Assembly (NCBI GenBank): GCA_934045905.1
Contig: OW203767.1
Coordinates: 13,395,073 to 13,459,072 of the forward strand
Direction of reading: 5' to 3'
Length of the DNA: 64,000 nucleotides
Source of the DNA: Leuctra nigra
Taxonomy: Eukaryota; Arthropoda; Insecta; Plecoptera; Leuctridae
Shown here: one piece after another, positions 23,546 through 34,794 of the stretch
Position numbering within the stretch: the stretch's first letter is position 1
How the letters are laid out: every line of letters starts with the position of its first letter
The notes under the pieces: model-generated
Seen by the model: the letters and a program-made list of their open reading frames with translations, nothing else
Database searches by the model: none
Told to the model about the DNA's origin: nothing
Translations under genes and position numbers: made by a program

Positions 23546-26500
23546 ATGTGGCACGAAGCAAGAAAGCAAGAGAAGAAAATCCGAGGGATTTTAGTTAATC
23601 ATAAAAGGCGTGCTGAGCGGCGTCGAGAATTTTATGAAAAAATGGTACGTTACAAAATTGAATATTAAATTAAAGTATCTAGTGCCTACCTACCTATCTA
23701 GCACGTATCTAGCATTTCAATTCTTTTGGGTGGAGCCGCTCATTACCAACCGACTGATTTTGTTTTCTTTTTCTTCAGAAAGCTGATCCAACACAGTTTT
23801 TACAACTTCATGGTCGACCAGTCAAAATTCATCTTGATCCTGCAGTGGCTTTGGCAGCTGACAGCCCAGCCAACATGTAATGATTGTTGCCATTATCATT
23901 TTGTAGTAATTTTTTACATAATGAACGTGTGTGTAGTTATTATTTCTGTCCTGTAGGATGCCATGGCCAGGCAGGTCCGATATTCTCATTGACCGCTTCG
24001 ACGTTCGAGCACATCTCGACTACATTCCGGAGCATCCTGAGAATCCGGACGTCCCTAGTAACGAGGATCTGTCCTATGAAGATCGAATGGGAAACTATGA
24101 GCGCTACAGAATTATTGTACAAAATGAGTTCTTAGGTATAGAAGAAGATAAGTTCTTGCATCAACTAAACCTGGAGGAGAAATTTGGTCCAACTGTAGAA
24201 GTGGAGAAGAAGTCGAGTAAAATTGGTAAAGGGGCAGCCATACCGTATTCTTATGAAGACTCGACGCCGCAACCAGAACCCCAAGAGACAGGTTCTGCCG
24301 AGAATCAAGAAGAAGAGGAAGAAGAAGATGACAGTGACATAGATTTTGGTGAGTATATAGACCAGCTAATTTATGTTGGTAGGGTACCTACTAGGAAAAC
24401 GCTATGTGTACCGCGTTGATAAGCGAGCCTTTGTATTGATGCCATTTGATGTGCGTTTGCAAGTCTCTGCTCTATAGCTCTATGTCCACAATGTGTAATA
24501 ATTATTGTATAAAAACAATGTATCCAGTTAATTTTTGTTAAATCTTTCTTTGTGTTATCAGATTTGTGTGTGGACGTAAACCAAGTGAATGCCCAGCAAG
24601 CGACGGACATGAATGTCTACGGTAGCTTGTATGGCATGACCGGCAACGACTTCTTCAGTTTCCTCACGCGAGACATCGAGGAGAAGGAGTCCATACGCAT
24701 GGCACGGGAGCAGGAAGAGGAGAAGGCATTGTTTTCTGTGAGTTGAGTTTACATTGTATCAACAATTACATCTAGAGTCTATTTGGACCTTTTTGGAAAC
24801 AATGTTTTACTTTTGTTTAGGGCCGAAAGTCCCGTCGAGAAAGAAGAGCTTACAGAGAGAAAAGACTTCTAGGGCGAAAGATTAGTCCACCGAGGTAAAT
24901 TCATCAGTTGATGAAAAAATAATATTTTTATATTAGAGAGGAATTTTTAAAAATCTAATATACCACCTAGCACATTGGCAATCTTCAACTGTTCAAGATC
25001 TTGGAAAGTGTAGATGTATCTAGTACAGATGCTATACAGCCGAGTTCTCTCAATACACCTCGTAACGCTGGCCATCATGTTCCAGCTACGCCGCTCGGTC
25101 GAGTCCGACATATGACCCGTATCGCAGATCCGAGTCCAAGTCTCGGTCTCGCTCTCACTCGCCAGCCGTGCCCTCGGGCCAGATCACGTACATCACCAGC
25201 TTCGGAGGAGAGGAGGAGGAGAAAGCCGAGAAGCCACCTGTCGCTGTTGCCAACTTGTACGTATAGCTCAAGGCAGAGTGCCACTGGCAACAAATCCAAG
25301 TGCAAAATGTATTCCAAGGTGTGCATTTAGATTTTTACAATTAGGTAGGTAGGGTCAGCGTCAAAAGAAGCCGGCCAAATTATTATGTTGGTATATGTGA
25401 AACCGGCATAGGAACTATTGGAAGTGGGTGTACTACCTACCTGGTGAGAAATATCTTTTATAAAAAAAGGTTTTGTCACACACAAGTCATCAAACCTGTT
25501 TGTAAGGAACTACAGTAAAAGTAATGTACACCCGACAATTCATAAAACGGTATTTGAACGAAACAGATTGGCTGCTGGTCAGGTTCATTGACTATCTATC
25601 CTTGTTATTATCAATAAAATCAGAGCTCACCTACTAGAGGTATATGACGAGTAAATATAGACTTCATCAGATGATGCCATCACATTTTTTTCAGGCAATC
25701 CATTTCTTTCAAATACCGTTTTATGAATTGTCGAGTGTACCTACTAGACAATAAAAGGAGAACAAAAGTAGCTACGTATTGTCTTACCAAAACATTGAAA
25801 ATATATGAGCTATTTTTTTAAAATCAGATTTGCTTTGAATACCATAGTTTTATTATCTTTGTAATTCTAGAGAGTAGAACCCCTTTTGTGGTTGTAAATA
25901 TTTGTAATTGTACCTACCTAAATATTAATAGGTATTATTCTTGCTTTTCATAGGTATTAATTTCAGCACGGCTATTAGGTAAAACAGTATAAAAATAAAA
26001 TATCGGCACTAGTATTGGTACCATCGGTATCGGTGAAGAAAATGTAGTCAAACCAAACCTATTTTTGTAAGGAACTAGGAACATACAGTGAAAGTGATTC
26101 ACTAAGCACTAGGCAGTAAAATATGATAAAAAATATAATCCTACAATAATGTGTACTAAATTATGTAAAATAACAGATTTTCATTGTATGTAGGTATACA
26201 TACTCTGAATCCCTTATATCATCACATTCTGTCATTTAAAGAGAAGTGTACAAATTTGTGTAAACAGCATTTTCCTATTTTGTTTTAGATCACAAAGCAG
26301 CTCAAGCAGCAACTGGAGGAATCGGCATCTTTCAGCCCTAGTTGAAAACAAACACACCATAGACAGATCCTCGGTGAAATCTAGACAGGACCAGGACAAG
26401 AAATATGAACGAAAATCATCGCCAAAGAAATATAACAGGGAGAGAAAGTCAAGATCACCGAGCGATTCTAAGTACAGAAAAAGCAATAGATCTTCGCCGA

Positions 26501-29500
26501 GTAGCCAGCTATACCAACCCGATCAAAGCAGTTCGAGATCACCGTCCGAGTCGTCCAAGTACAGACGTAGCAACAGAAGCCGTTCTCCCGACAGCCCTCG
26601 ACACAAGCGTCGCAAGAGTAATTCCCGATCACCCGGGAGGTACAGGCGAGGCAGAAGTCGGACACCCGAAAGTCCGCGGTACAGGCAGAGCAACAGTCCG
26701 AGATATCACAGAAACAGGAGGAGCCGATCGCGCTCGGACAGTCCCAGGCGACGGCGCTCGAACAAGAGTCGTTCGCGCTCGGCGGAGAGGAGGAGTAGGA
26801 GTAAGACGAGGTCTCCGCCGCCACCGCCAGTGAGAAGGTAAACTGACATTCAAACGTAAAAATAGTTTTGAATTTTAGTGTATGTAAGGCTCAACCCCTA
26901 AACCACATTTTTTCAGGTTTTATCATCTTCAAAAAAAAAAATCTTGGGACTGTACACAAAGTATATTTATTTTATTATATATTCTCAATATTTCGGCCGA
27001 TTTCTGGGACCTTCATCAGGAGAAATATCGAAAACCATTATACATTTTTGATATAGAAAATCTCAACCATCTTGTTGAGAAGAGACAATTTGAAGCATGA
27101 GAAAGTTGTGATAAATTAAATACTCTTTTAAACGCTTTGGTGGCTTCTCTGAAATTTGTACCTAACTTCTATCTTCAACATAATCTATCGTCAACAACAC
27201 ATCCACAATCTCAAAAATGTTGTAATTACGAGGGCAGATCGGTGGTTCTTCACTTAAACTTTTTGATTATAGCCGACTGTGACAAGATCATGCTTGATAT
27301 TTGGTGAACAACTGCAGTGTATGAATACATTTCTTGTTTGTACAGATATTACGGTAGTCGTCGAGGAAAGTCATCTTCGTTGGATCTGGAAGACAGCTCC
27401 GACTCGGAAGTGAAACAAACGCCCGTCAGCAAACCACCTCCTCACAAGTACTCTTCACTTACACTTCCTGCATCAATTGTATTAGTACTCGATATTTACA
27501 AACCGCTTACCTTTGTTCTCTTTTACAGGAATTCAAGTTCAGAGTTTGGTAATTCTGGTGCTGGAAGCAAAGTCAGTAAGAATCAATACGCTTCTTGTTT
27601 TAAGTCTAGATAGAAACTGTTGTTCTTTTCATTTTGATCAAGCTGCATCATGAATCTTTCCTAACTTCTAAACTTCGTTTACATGATTTTCTCGTCTTCT
27701 CACAAGAGCATGGCACTAGTTATGTATTTACAATGTCATAGACTTAGAGTGCTATTCGACACTAAAAGTACCTAGAGAGTGCGCTAGTAAATATAAGATG
27801 GACGCTCCCGCGAGTACAATCCCAGCGCGTGCGTACTTTTACATACTAGTCACTTAGATGTCAATCGTAACGAGTTCAGTAAAAAGTTATAAATACATCG
27901 CGAAATAACAGAAATTGATGCTTACCTCAGTGTCAACAATCAAATACAATTGGCATATTTCATTACAGCACACATTCATTCAAATTCTTGTGAAAACGAG
28001 TTGTCTATTCACCAAAAGCAGCATTTGACAGATTGCAGTTGTTTGAACGATGCGTCAAGAAAAATGTGTGTTCAGAAGGCCGTGAGAAAAACAATTTGCA
28101 TCTGTCAAATGGTGATTTTTGGTGAATAGACAACTCGTTTTCACAAGAATTTGAATGAATGTGTGCTGTAATGAAATATTCCGATTGTATTTGATTGTTG
28201 ACACTAAGGTATTCATCAATTTCTGTTATTTCACGATGTAATTATAACTTTTACTGAACTCGTTACGATTGACATCTAAGTGACTTGCCTGAACGCGCCC
28301 TGTGCGCATGTGCACAAGTACTCGTGGTATAGATGCTAACTTTTTCCGCTAGGTGGCGTTTTGCAACTTTTAGTGTCGAATTACTATTAGACTTACAAGT
28401 TACAACCCCTTATTTAAATTGCTATTTGTCCTGTATTATTTTTCACAAGGAATGTATTTTACGCAGAAAGCTATTAAGTCTTAACACCCTATTTGCACAC
28501 TACTATGTAAAATTACATTAATCCAATGGGTCATTATGGTTGAATGAGTTCATACTTATTTTAGTTTATCTTTTTTATTTTTTTCACTTTCCTACTGGCT
28601 ATTATTATTTAATATTTGTGAGATATACATAATTTTTGTAATTTTATTCACAGCTATGAGAGAAGTTATAATTGTAAAATTGCTCAGTGTAGATTAGGGG
28701 ATGACAGTTGTTGTAGTTTCGTACAAAGTAGCCCAAAGTAATGTTGCTAAAGTGAACCGCAGTCGATCTGTGATGGGATCTGAAATGGGTCATTTTACTT
28801 TCCCGTCCCCTACTTTACCTGCGTGCGCAATATGACCCATTGTTATGCCGAGCCTTCTCTTGGGTTGAGCTCGCTAAGGGTTCGTAAAATACCTGTTTTT
28901 TCAAGAAAATCCCAATCCACAGATCGATTGCGGGTCACTTTACATATATATTATGAACATATTCTAATTGATTGTGGTATGTTGCAGCACCAGCCCAAAG
29001 AAAATGCTCGGGAAAGACTGAAGAAGAAAATGCAAACATTATTAAACAGGCAATGTATGTAGTACCTACTTCATTCTACTCTCAAACCTTTACCCTTTAT
29101 GAGAGGTGATTTGCTTTTATTAGAATTTAAACATATTTTGAATGTAAGGTCGGGGTTTGTAATGTGGCCTAATAGTTTTCAATTCGCATTGTTTCTTAGA
29201 CAAGGCTGATAAAAAAGCGGAACGCTCTCGACTTCAAAAGCAGCAGGACGAGCGGCAAGAGCGCGAGGAAGAACTGAGGGAGTTGGCAATCAAATTAAGA
29301 CGAAGGTTTTATCAATTATTTATTTCAAATAAAACACATTTTCCCGATGAACCCAAAACACTGCTGTCAAAGCTATGATAACTTTTGCGATGCTGTTGCT
29401 TGGCTTGATAACTTGTCGCATGTGTTTCAGACAATAAAATCATTTGTTATGCAACATGCACTGCAGTGTCTCTAACTAGACACGTATTATTGTTCGATAG

Positions 29501-29910
29501 GGAGCGCGAGAGGCGACATCGGGACAGAGGTGATTCCGAAGACGAGACCGGCTCTTGGAGGTCATCTTCATCGGCATCGAAAGGTTCTGACCAAGAAGGC
29601 GCTGATGAAAAACCTGGAAAGTCATCGTGGCGGTAAGTTTGTTTAGAACTCGATCTTCCGTTGTTAAATCCCCTTGTACCTAACACTTGTTATTCTGCAC
29701 ACCTGACGTATGCTACAGCTTACATTCTAGAACTGTCTGATTATTATCAACTGAGAAATATAGCCTAGCTTGGCAAAAGAGGCCGAACATTTCAATGATC
29801 TGCCTTTCCTGTCTCTGGTTTTCAGAGATGACGATCCTCCATCTACGAGCAAAAAGGATAGAAACAGCGTCAGTCCTGATACAAGAAGAAGGCGATTGGT
29901 CGACTATTGA
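23546..29910 (+). CDS. CLASRP: CLASRP-like SR-related splicing regulator
   Basis: This is an orthologue of the CLK4-associating serine/arginine-rich protein, a nuclear alternative-splicing regulator. Exons: 23546-23644, 23779-23876, 23957-24348, 24562-24737, 24821-24894, 25086-25256, 26289-26837, 27346-27447, 27529-27571, 28988-29054, 29200-29305, 29501-29632, 29826-29910 (about 697 residues). The N-terminus MWHEARKQEKKIRGILVNHK is nearly family-invariant; RFDVRAHLDYIPEH, NYERYRIIVQNEF and SYEDST follow. Then an acidic stretch, GRKSRRERRAYREKRLLGRK, ITYITSFGG, a large RS-rich exon (26289-26837), the helical LKKKMQTLLNRQYKADKKAE segment, and a short acidic tail ending in RRRRLVDY. The donor of the ninth exon is uncertain: the strong site at 27576 breaks frame, while GTCAGT at 27572 keeps it. 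Head-to-head with CDK1. Confidence 0.93.
24389..24428 (+). repeat. Short dispersed repeat (tactaggaaaacgct), second copy
   Basis: CTACTAGGAAAACGCT and GTGTACCGCGTTGATAAGCG match the segment at 12038-12085 in the same orientation. It lies in the third CLASRP intron, about 40 bp after the donor. Confidence 0.6.
25526..25740. mobile_element. MITE in the sixth CLASRP intron
   Basis: Left end GTACACCCGACAATTCATAA continuing AACGGTATTTGAA; right end is the inverse (TTCAAATACCGTTTTATGAA continuing TTGTCGAGTGTAC). About 36 bp of inverted repeat around a short AT-rich core without ORF. The sequence before it (TTTGTAAGGAACTA) recurs at 26066-26080. Confidence 0.75.
26963..27028 (-). ncRNA. Hammerhead-ribozyme-like core (Penelope-type remnant)
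   Basis: On the minus strand the order is CTGATGA (27019-27013), a stem II with GGTC and GGCC around a short loop, then GAAA (26994-26991). It is followed by TATT-GAG-AATA, able to form a short stem III, then AUA as a possible cleavage triplet. Flanking ATATTT (27028-27023) and AAATAT (26968-26963) could pair as stem I across an internal loop. Penelope-like retroelements are known to carry minimal type I hammerheads of this form. No reverse transcriptase is seen nearby, so this would be a solitary remnant in the seventh CLASRP intron. Confidence 0.45.
27754..28381. mobile_element. 628-bp palindromic element in a CLASRP intron
   Basis: It is bounded by the exact inverse pair ATTCGACACTAAAAGT (27754-27769) and ACTTTTAGTGTCGAAT (28366-28381). 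Within it long arms pair: GTCACTTAGATGTCAATCGT with its inverse near 28265, and TTCAAATTCTTGTGAAAACG with its inverse near 28135. There is no ORF of note. It occupies the long intron after the ninth CLASRP exon. Confidence 0.8.
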
Positions 29911-30392
29911 GGTAACTATGTCTGCAAGGACTGACATACTCGTGTATGAAATGCTATAAGAACTGATCATGTCAATAGAGTAGCTCCGATTTCTTCCGAT
30001 TCAATCTTCCTATTCCTGTTATTGTTCCCCATTTAAATTTGTAGAAATTGAACTGAAATCCCATAATTTCAAAGGAGTGAGTTGCTCCAACCAGCTTTTA
30101 GTTTTGTATCGTTATTGCATTGTCATTTTTCCAGTTAGATAAAATATGTAGGTACCTACACCTACATTGTACCTACATACGTATCAGTTTCCGGTCTTCC
30201 ACACTTTTTATTGTCTGTCAGTTACAAGTTAATACAACATTACCTACATATTTGATTGTATTGAGAAAATTTAGATTTTTGTTAAGTGACTAGACCTATG
30301 CAGTACTAGTTTTATAAAATGTTACATTGCATGTCACTTGCTAATTGCTATGTAATGTGTACAGCAACAAATTGATGCGAACAATCATTGAA

Positions 30393-30398
30393 AATAAA
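30393..30398 (+). terminator. Candidate polyadenylation signal, CLASRP
   Basis: AATAAA about 480 bp after the CLASRP stop, preceded by AT-rich untranslated-like DNA. No earlier AATAAA was noticed after the stop. Confidence 0.4.
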
Positions 30399-30509
30399 AT
30401 TTAGTAGATACCGAGCTTATTTGTAGAAGGTCTTTTGATTATTTCTCGTAACCTTTCTATTACCAGTTTCAAAATTGCTCCGTCCACTCCTGGACCCTTA
30501 CCTAATAAA

Positions 30510-30752
30510 TTTTTTTCACTATGACGGTCTTACAGTAAGACCGAGATTAGACAATTTCTTAGTCCCGTTTTAATAAAAGGTCTAAGCGCTGTCCTCCAAA
30601 GCATGCTAGAGATCTAGCCTGCCCGTAAGACCGTCGTAGCACCAGTCATGGTCTCTTCAAATTAATATTAAATTCCGACTAGGCCGGGACTACCGTGGAC
30701 CGTCTATCTTGGTCTTACAATGGTCTTTGCGTGAAAAAAACACTATTAGGTT
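30510..30752. mobile_element. MITE between CLASRP and mRpS12
   Basis: The left part TTTTTTTCACTATGACGGTC with TTACAGTAAGACCGAGATTAG is inverted against CTATCTTGGTCTTACAATGG and TCTTTGCGTGAAAAAAA on the right. There is no ORF. Confidence 0.55.
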
Positions 30753-31535
30753 AGGGTCCTGTTCCAGTGCTTTGTTAGTTTTCAATATCTATATTTGTAT
30801 TTTTTAGAATGTGCTAAAATAAAATGATTAGCATTCTCTCATAATGTTTACTGTTCAACCTGTTAACTCAAGTATTGTATACCCGCGGTCAGAAAAATTG
30901 ACGGTTAACTGCTAAGTTGGAGTTCAAATTACCATCAATATTTTGTTAAATGGAGAAATAATTATTTGTATGTATGAGGTGGTTGGTTGGTTCTTATAAT
31001 CAAACCTAGGACGATTACATCCTAGATCAAACCCTCCAACCTCACATGCTCAAACTCTACACTTACTTCTTGTGTTTTCGTCTGGATATAAGGTTTTGAA
31101 AAGGGACTACCTAGAAATTTTCAAGCAATTTATGTGACTGGGTATGCTTATATAATATTTTCAAAGCTGATGAGAAACAATCTGAATTTAAATTTTGCCG
31201 GTAAATATATTTGCAGATTCTGATTGGTCACTTGATTTGTTCAGTGCTACCAACAGTTTAGTGTACAGTCATGGCGCAGTACAGTACAGTCTTTAGGTTA
31301 AGTTTGATGTGTATAATTTTACAGTTTTAAACAGTATATTATGACATCAGTGCTATTAATTACTCTTAACGAATAAATAAAAGGTTAGTTGAGCTACAAA
31401 GTTCATTTTTTCGTAATTTGTATGATTCAGTATACTTGTTTACGCGCATTAAGAAGTCGCCACTGGCCACTAGTAACCTGCATGTTAGTTAAGTAATGAG
31501 CTCTATATTCACATTACATGATTTTACAGAAAACG

Positions 31536-32047
31536 ATGAACTTCCTGTGTCAAGGAGTTTCTCAAATAATACCCCGAGTTCTAGCAGTCGCCAGCATACC
31601 ATCAGCTGAAGGTATCTATACAGTATAAATGTCCAACTAATCTCAACCAAAGAAAACGAGAATTCGATTTCAGTTCCACACTGTTTTGTCACAGGTATTG
31701 GCTTAGTGACTCGATGTATGGCCTCACTAGCCCAAATGCATCGAACGGGTCCACACTTCAAAGTTCGACCGCCTAGAGAACCACTAGACGGAAAACCTTT
31801 CGCCAAGGGTGTAATCTTGAAAACGTTGATTAAAAAGCCAAAGAAGCCCAACTCTGCTAACAGGAAGTGCGTGTTGGTACGACTGACAACTGGCAAGGAG
31901 ATGGTGGCATATATACCGGGCATCGGTCACAACTTGCAGGAACATAATATGGTCTTGTGTAGGGTCGGCAAGTGTCAAGATTTACCCGGTGTGAAGTTGA
32001 AGTGTGTTCGAGGCAAATACGACTTGCCGCATGTCATCAAGAAATAG
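31536..32047 (+). CDS. tko: Mitochondrial ribosomal protein S12
   Basis: This is a core protein of the mitochondrial small ribosomal subunit decoding centre, uS12 family; in Drosophila the gene is technical knockout. Two exons, 31536-31611 and 31695-32047, joined within a Gly codon, give 142 residues. The first about 35 residues ([20 protein letters not shown]) resemble a mitochondrial import presequence. The mature part starts near [12 protein letters not shown] and contains the S12 signatures [27 protein letters not shown] and [16 protein letters not shown]. It ends IKK then TAG. A possible poly(A) signal ATTAAA is at 32096. Confidence 0.96.
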
Positions 32048-32101
32048 TTTAATGTATTTAGTCATTATGTACTATATTGTACCTAGATTAAGATTATTAA
32101 A

Positions 32102-33013
32102 CATTGTTTATAAATACTCTTGTTTTACTATCAACCAAATTTATTCTGTCTCTGAAACATCCTAGTTCTTTTATACTATTTACATGCATCATATAAAAGT
32201 GGAACAAAAGATAAGTGCTGTCTAATACCTATAGTTGAAGACAAACTATTTTCACAAATCTCATATTCCTTTCGTTTCGTCAACCTTCATCAAAAAGTTC
32301 AATTTATTGCAATTTTGAAGCCAGTCACCAACTCTTACCCCTTGGCCCTTACCTGATGCAACCTACGTTGCTTCGCTCCACTGGTGGTTGCAGAACTTCA
32401 AGGGGTCTCCATTCGGCATGAACGAGGCAACTGAAATTTGAAAAATAGTGCCAAACTTGATAACATAATAAAATATAGACTTTGCACAATTTACTAGAAC
32501 CAAGTCTTTTGTGTTGAGCCACTCCACCGAAAACAAAATAAACTTCTACTTTTGATCTAATTCACTTTTGTTATATAATTTGAAAATAAGTCAAGTAGTT
32601 AGGAAGTACCTACGTAAAAACTAGACGTTGGAGTTGATTTGCATGATTTTGTTAACGTTCTAGAATAATTCGAAAGGAATTTGAAAATCGGTAATTTACT
32701 ACTATTGAATATTAATCTCTAACATGAGTGTTTAATTTCACACAACTGACGTTTGGGAAGGAAAATTCTCCTAGAACAGTAGCTCTCACCCGGTAGGGGA
32801 ATTCCCCCGGGAGGGGAGAGAGGGGGGTGATAATTTCTTGGAGTACAGGAGGGTGTTGCTGTAAAATATACAGCAACATTATTTTTGAGAAACAATTTCT
32901 CATAATTGTGAGGAATAATACGTCGTGTATAATATGAACGACTTTGTAAGAGCTGACCGTCGATAGAGAGCGCGAATACTTCTTCCACTATAAGTTGAAG
33001 TGGAACTCCTACG
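32102..33013. other. Intergenic DNA, no gene seen
   Basis: AT-rich single-copy-looking sequence downstream of mRpS12. Around 32805-32830 there is a G-rich stretch; no exon-like open frame with splice sites was found. Confidence 0.5.
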
Positions 33014-33320
33014 GGGGCTGTGCATAAAGGACGTCACGCTTCAGGGGGGTAGCACCAGTATGGGACACAGTGTGACGGGGAGGGGGGGGTACTGTATTTT
33101 CAAACAATTTAAATTTCAGTTGATATGTCGGGACCGGAAATTTCGCTAAAAACGATACATTCTACATAAAAAATATTCTATTTAAAGGGGGTCGAGTTTG
33201 TGACGCTTTTTTAGGGGGGGGGGGGTCTCGAAAAGTGTGACGCAGCGTGACAGGGGGGAGGGGGGGGGGGGGGTGTAAAAATATTCCATTTTTAGCGAGA
33301 CTTCCTTTATGCACAGCCCC
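33014..33320. mobile_element. MITE with GGGGCTGTGCATAAAG ends
   Basis: The ends GGGGCTGTGCATAAAGGACG and CTTCCTTTATGCACAGCCCC are inverted. GACGTCAC or GTGACG words and G runs recur inside. A fragment of the same family is at about 13875-13905. It looks like a non-coding DNA transposon family. Confidence 0.75.
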
Positions 33321-33695
33321 TTAACCTTAGTTGACAACATTTCAAAATGCCGAAAATATTATTCAAAACACATTGAAGTGTGCAATGTTTTGTGTGCAAA
33401 CGTGATTTCTCTCAAAAATACGGTCTCATACTATACCTACCTATTGTACAAAAAAAAAAGATTATATGCATATTATTTGGAATGCACCGTGTTGAGTTCG
33501 ATTCACTTTGGAAGGAAGGGGGGAATGATGTTCTTAATAATGGTATAAGGGGGAATAGGGAAAAAGATTGAGAAATCCCTACCCTAACATGGACAGTACA
33601 CAGATTTATATAGGTACCTAGTCTGATATTCACTATGTATGTAATTACTAAATGTCTGATCTCAATTAAAATTTTACACCATCACAGGAATCATT

Positions 33696-33717
33696 GGGGG
33701 GGGGGGGGGGGGGGGGG
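33696..33717 (+). repeat. Poly-G tract
   Basis: 22 consecutive G, flanked by ATCATT on the left and, after about 40 bp, CCCCCTCAATGAAT on the right, so the tract lies in a small inverted repeat. The rest of 33321-34430 shows no gene; another G run is at 34074-34085. Confidence 0.85.
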
Positions 33718-34430
33718 ATGGGGGGTATAAAAGTACGTAGCTATCCTCCCCCTCAATGAATTCCATGAGGACCGGAAAATACATGAAAATAATGTAATTA
33801 GGTGATGATAGCAATGAGATAGAACACTACGAGATAATATCTTTAGTGAGAATTCAGAAGGGTTTGTCTTGCATTTTACAGGAAATTAACTTTGCTCCAT
33901 TTCTGATTTTTGGACTACATTTCTAATCATTTTTCTTGATAATAATTTATATAAATTCATATGTTTAATCCAAAAAAAAGTGAAATTGAGAATGTCCATA
34001 ATCCATATCTACAATGCTTCGAATTGAGTTGAAAACGCCACGACCCGCATATGCGGAGTTGCGGGGAGGGGTGGGGGGGGGGGGGCCTGAAAGAAATCCT
34101 GTGGATGTCCATGGGCGAAATAGCAAAACATAAAATTATTTTGTTAATTACAGAAATCATTAAATTTAGGATATAGACCGATACTTGTAAAAAAAAAATG
34201 TTTAATACATTGTTTTACATTTCTTTAACCACCTACATAAAAATAAAATTATTTCTTACAAAATGAAAAACTTAGAACAAAAAACAGATTCATTTTACAA
34301 AAAAGACAGAAGGAGGAAAGGAAACGCGACATAAAGTGAGCAGGAGTAAGAACAACGAAGTCTTTATGTAGGAACCCACCCACTCTTCACCCTTCTTCTG
34401 ATCGCACACAGTCAACCAACCAAATCAATA

Positions 34431-34742
34431 TTATCTTTCTGCATACGCCAATGTCAGCGTTGGATGCTGCTTTGGAGAGAGTAGAGACGGAAACGGTTGT
34501 TGTTTTGTCCTGCTAGAAACCTCCGTTATCCCAGTGTGATGGAACAAGGGCGATGCGAAGGGTTGACCCAGAATGCCCAGTGACAAGTTGCCAATATTAT
34601 CTGGCAGAAGAAACCGCACAATGGACACAATATTGTGCCATGTGGCTCCGGCAGGGTGGTCAACGTCGCCTAATGATGCTGGAGAATCATCTGCCATGGA
34701 CCATCCTGGACAAGACAACTGTTGCACGTACATAGTTGAGAC
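34431..34742 (-). CDS. Possible last exon of an unrecognised gene
   Basis: On the minus strand an acceptor (pyrimidine tract, then CCTAGATTCCTGTAG) ends just above 34742. An open frame of about 103 codons follows: MYVQQLSCPGWSMADDSPAS near its start, HNIVSIVRFLLPDNIGNLSL in the middle, TLTLAYAER before the stop. It is richer in GC than its surroundings. I do not recognise a domain and found no partner exon upstream, so it may be chance or a transposon relic. Confidence 0.25.
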   Translation of the reverse strand, partial: VSTMYVQQLSCPGWSMADDSPASLGDVDHPAGATWHNIVSIVRFLLPDNIGNLSLGILGQPFASPLFHHTGITEVSSRTKQQPFPSLLSPKQHPTLTLAYAER

Positions 34743-34794
34743 CTACAGGAATCTAGGAAAAAAAAACTTTCCACATAACGTTAATTTTTTTTAG

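Noticed and set aside
26405..26833. Alternative frames over the RS-rich CLASRP exon
   Set aside because: The frame starting in phase from exon six gives a clean RS domain; the others are shadows of the repetitive codons.
26963..27028. A full Penelope element around the hammerhead-like core
   Set aside because: No reverse transcriptase or GIY-YIG coding remains were found nearby, so only a solitary remnant is proposed.
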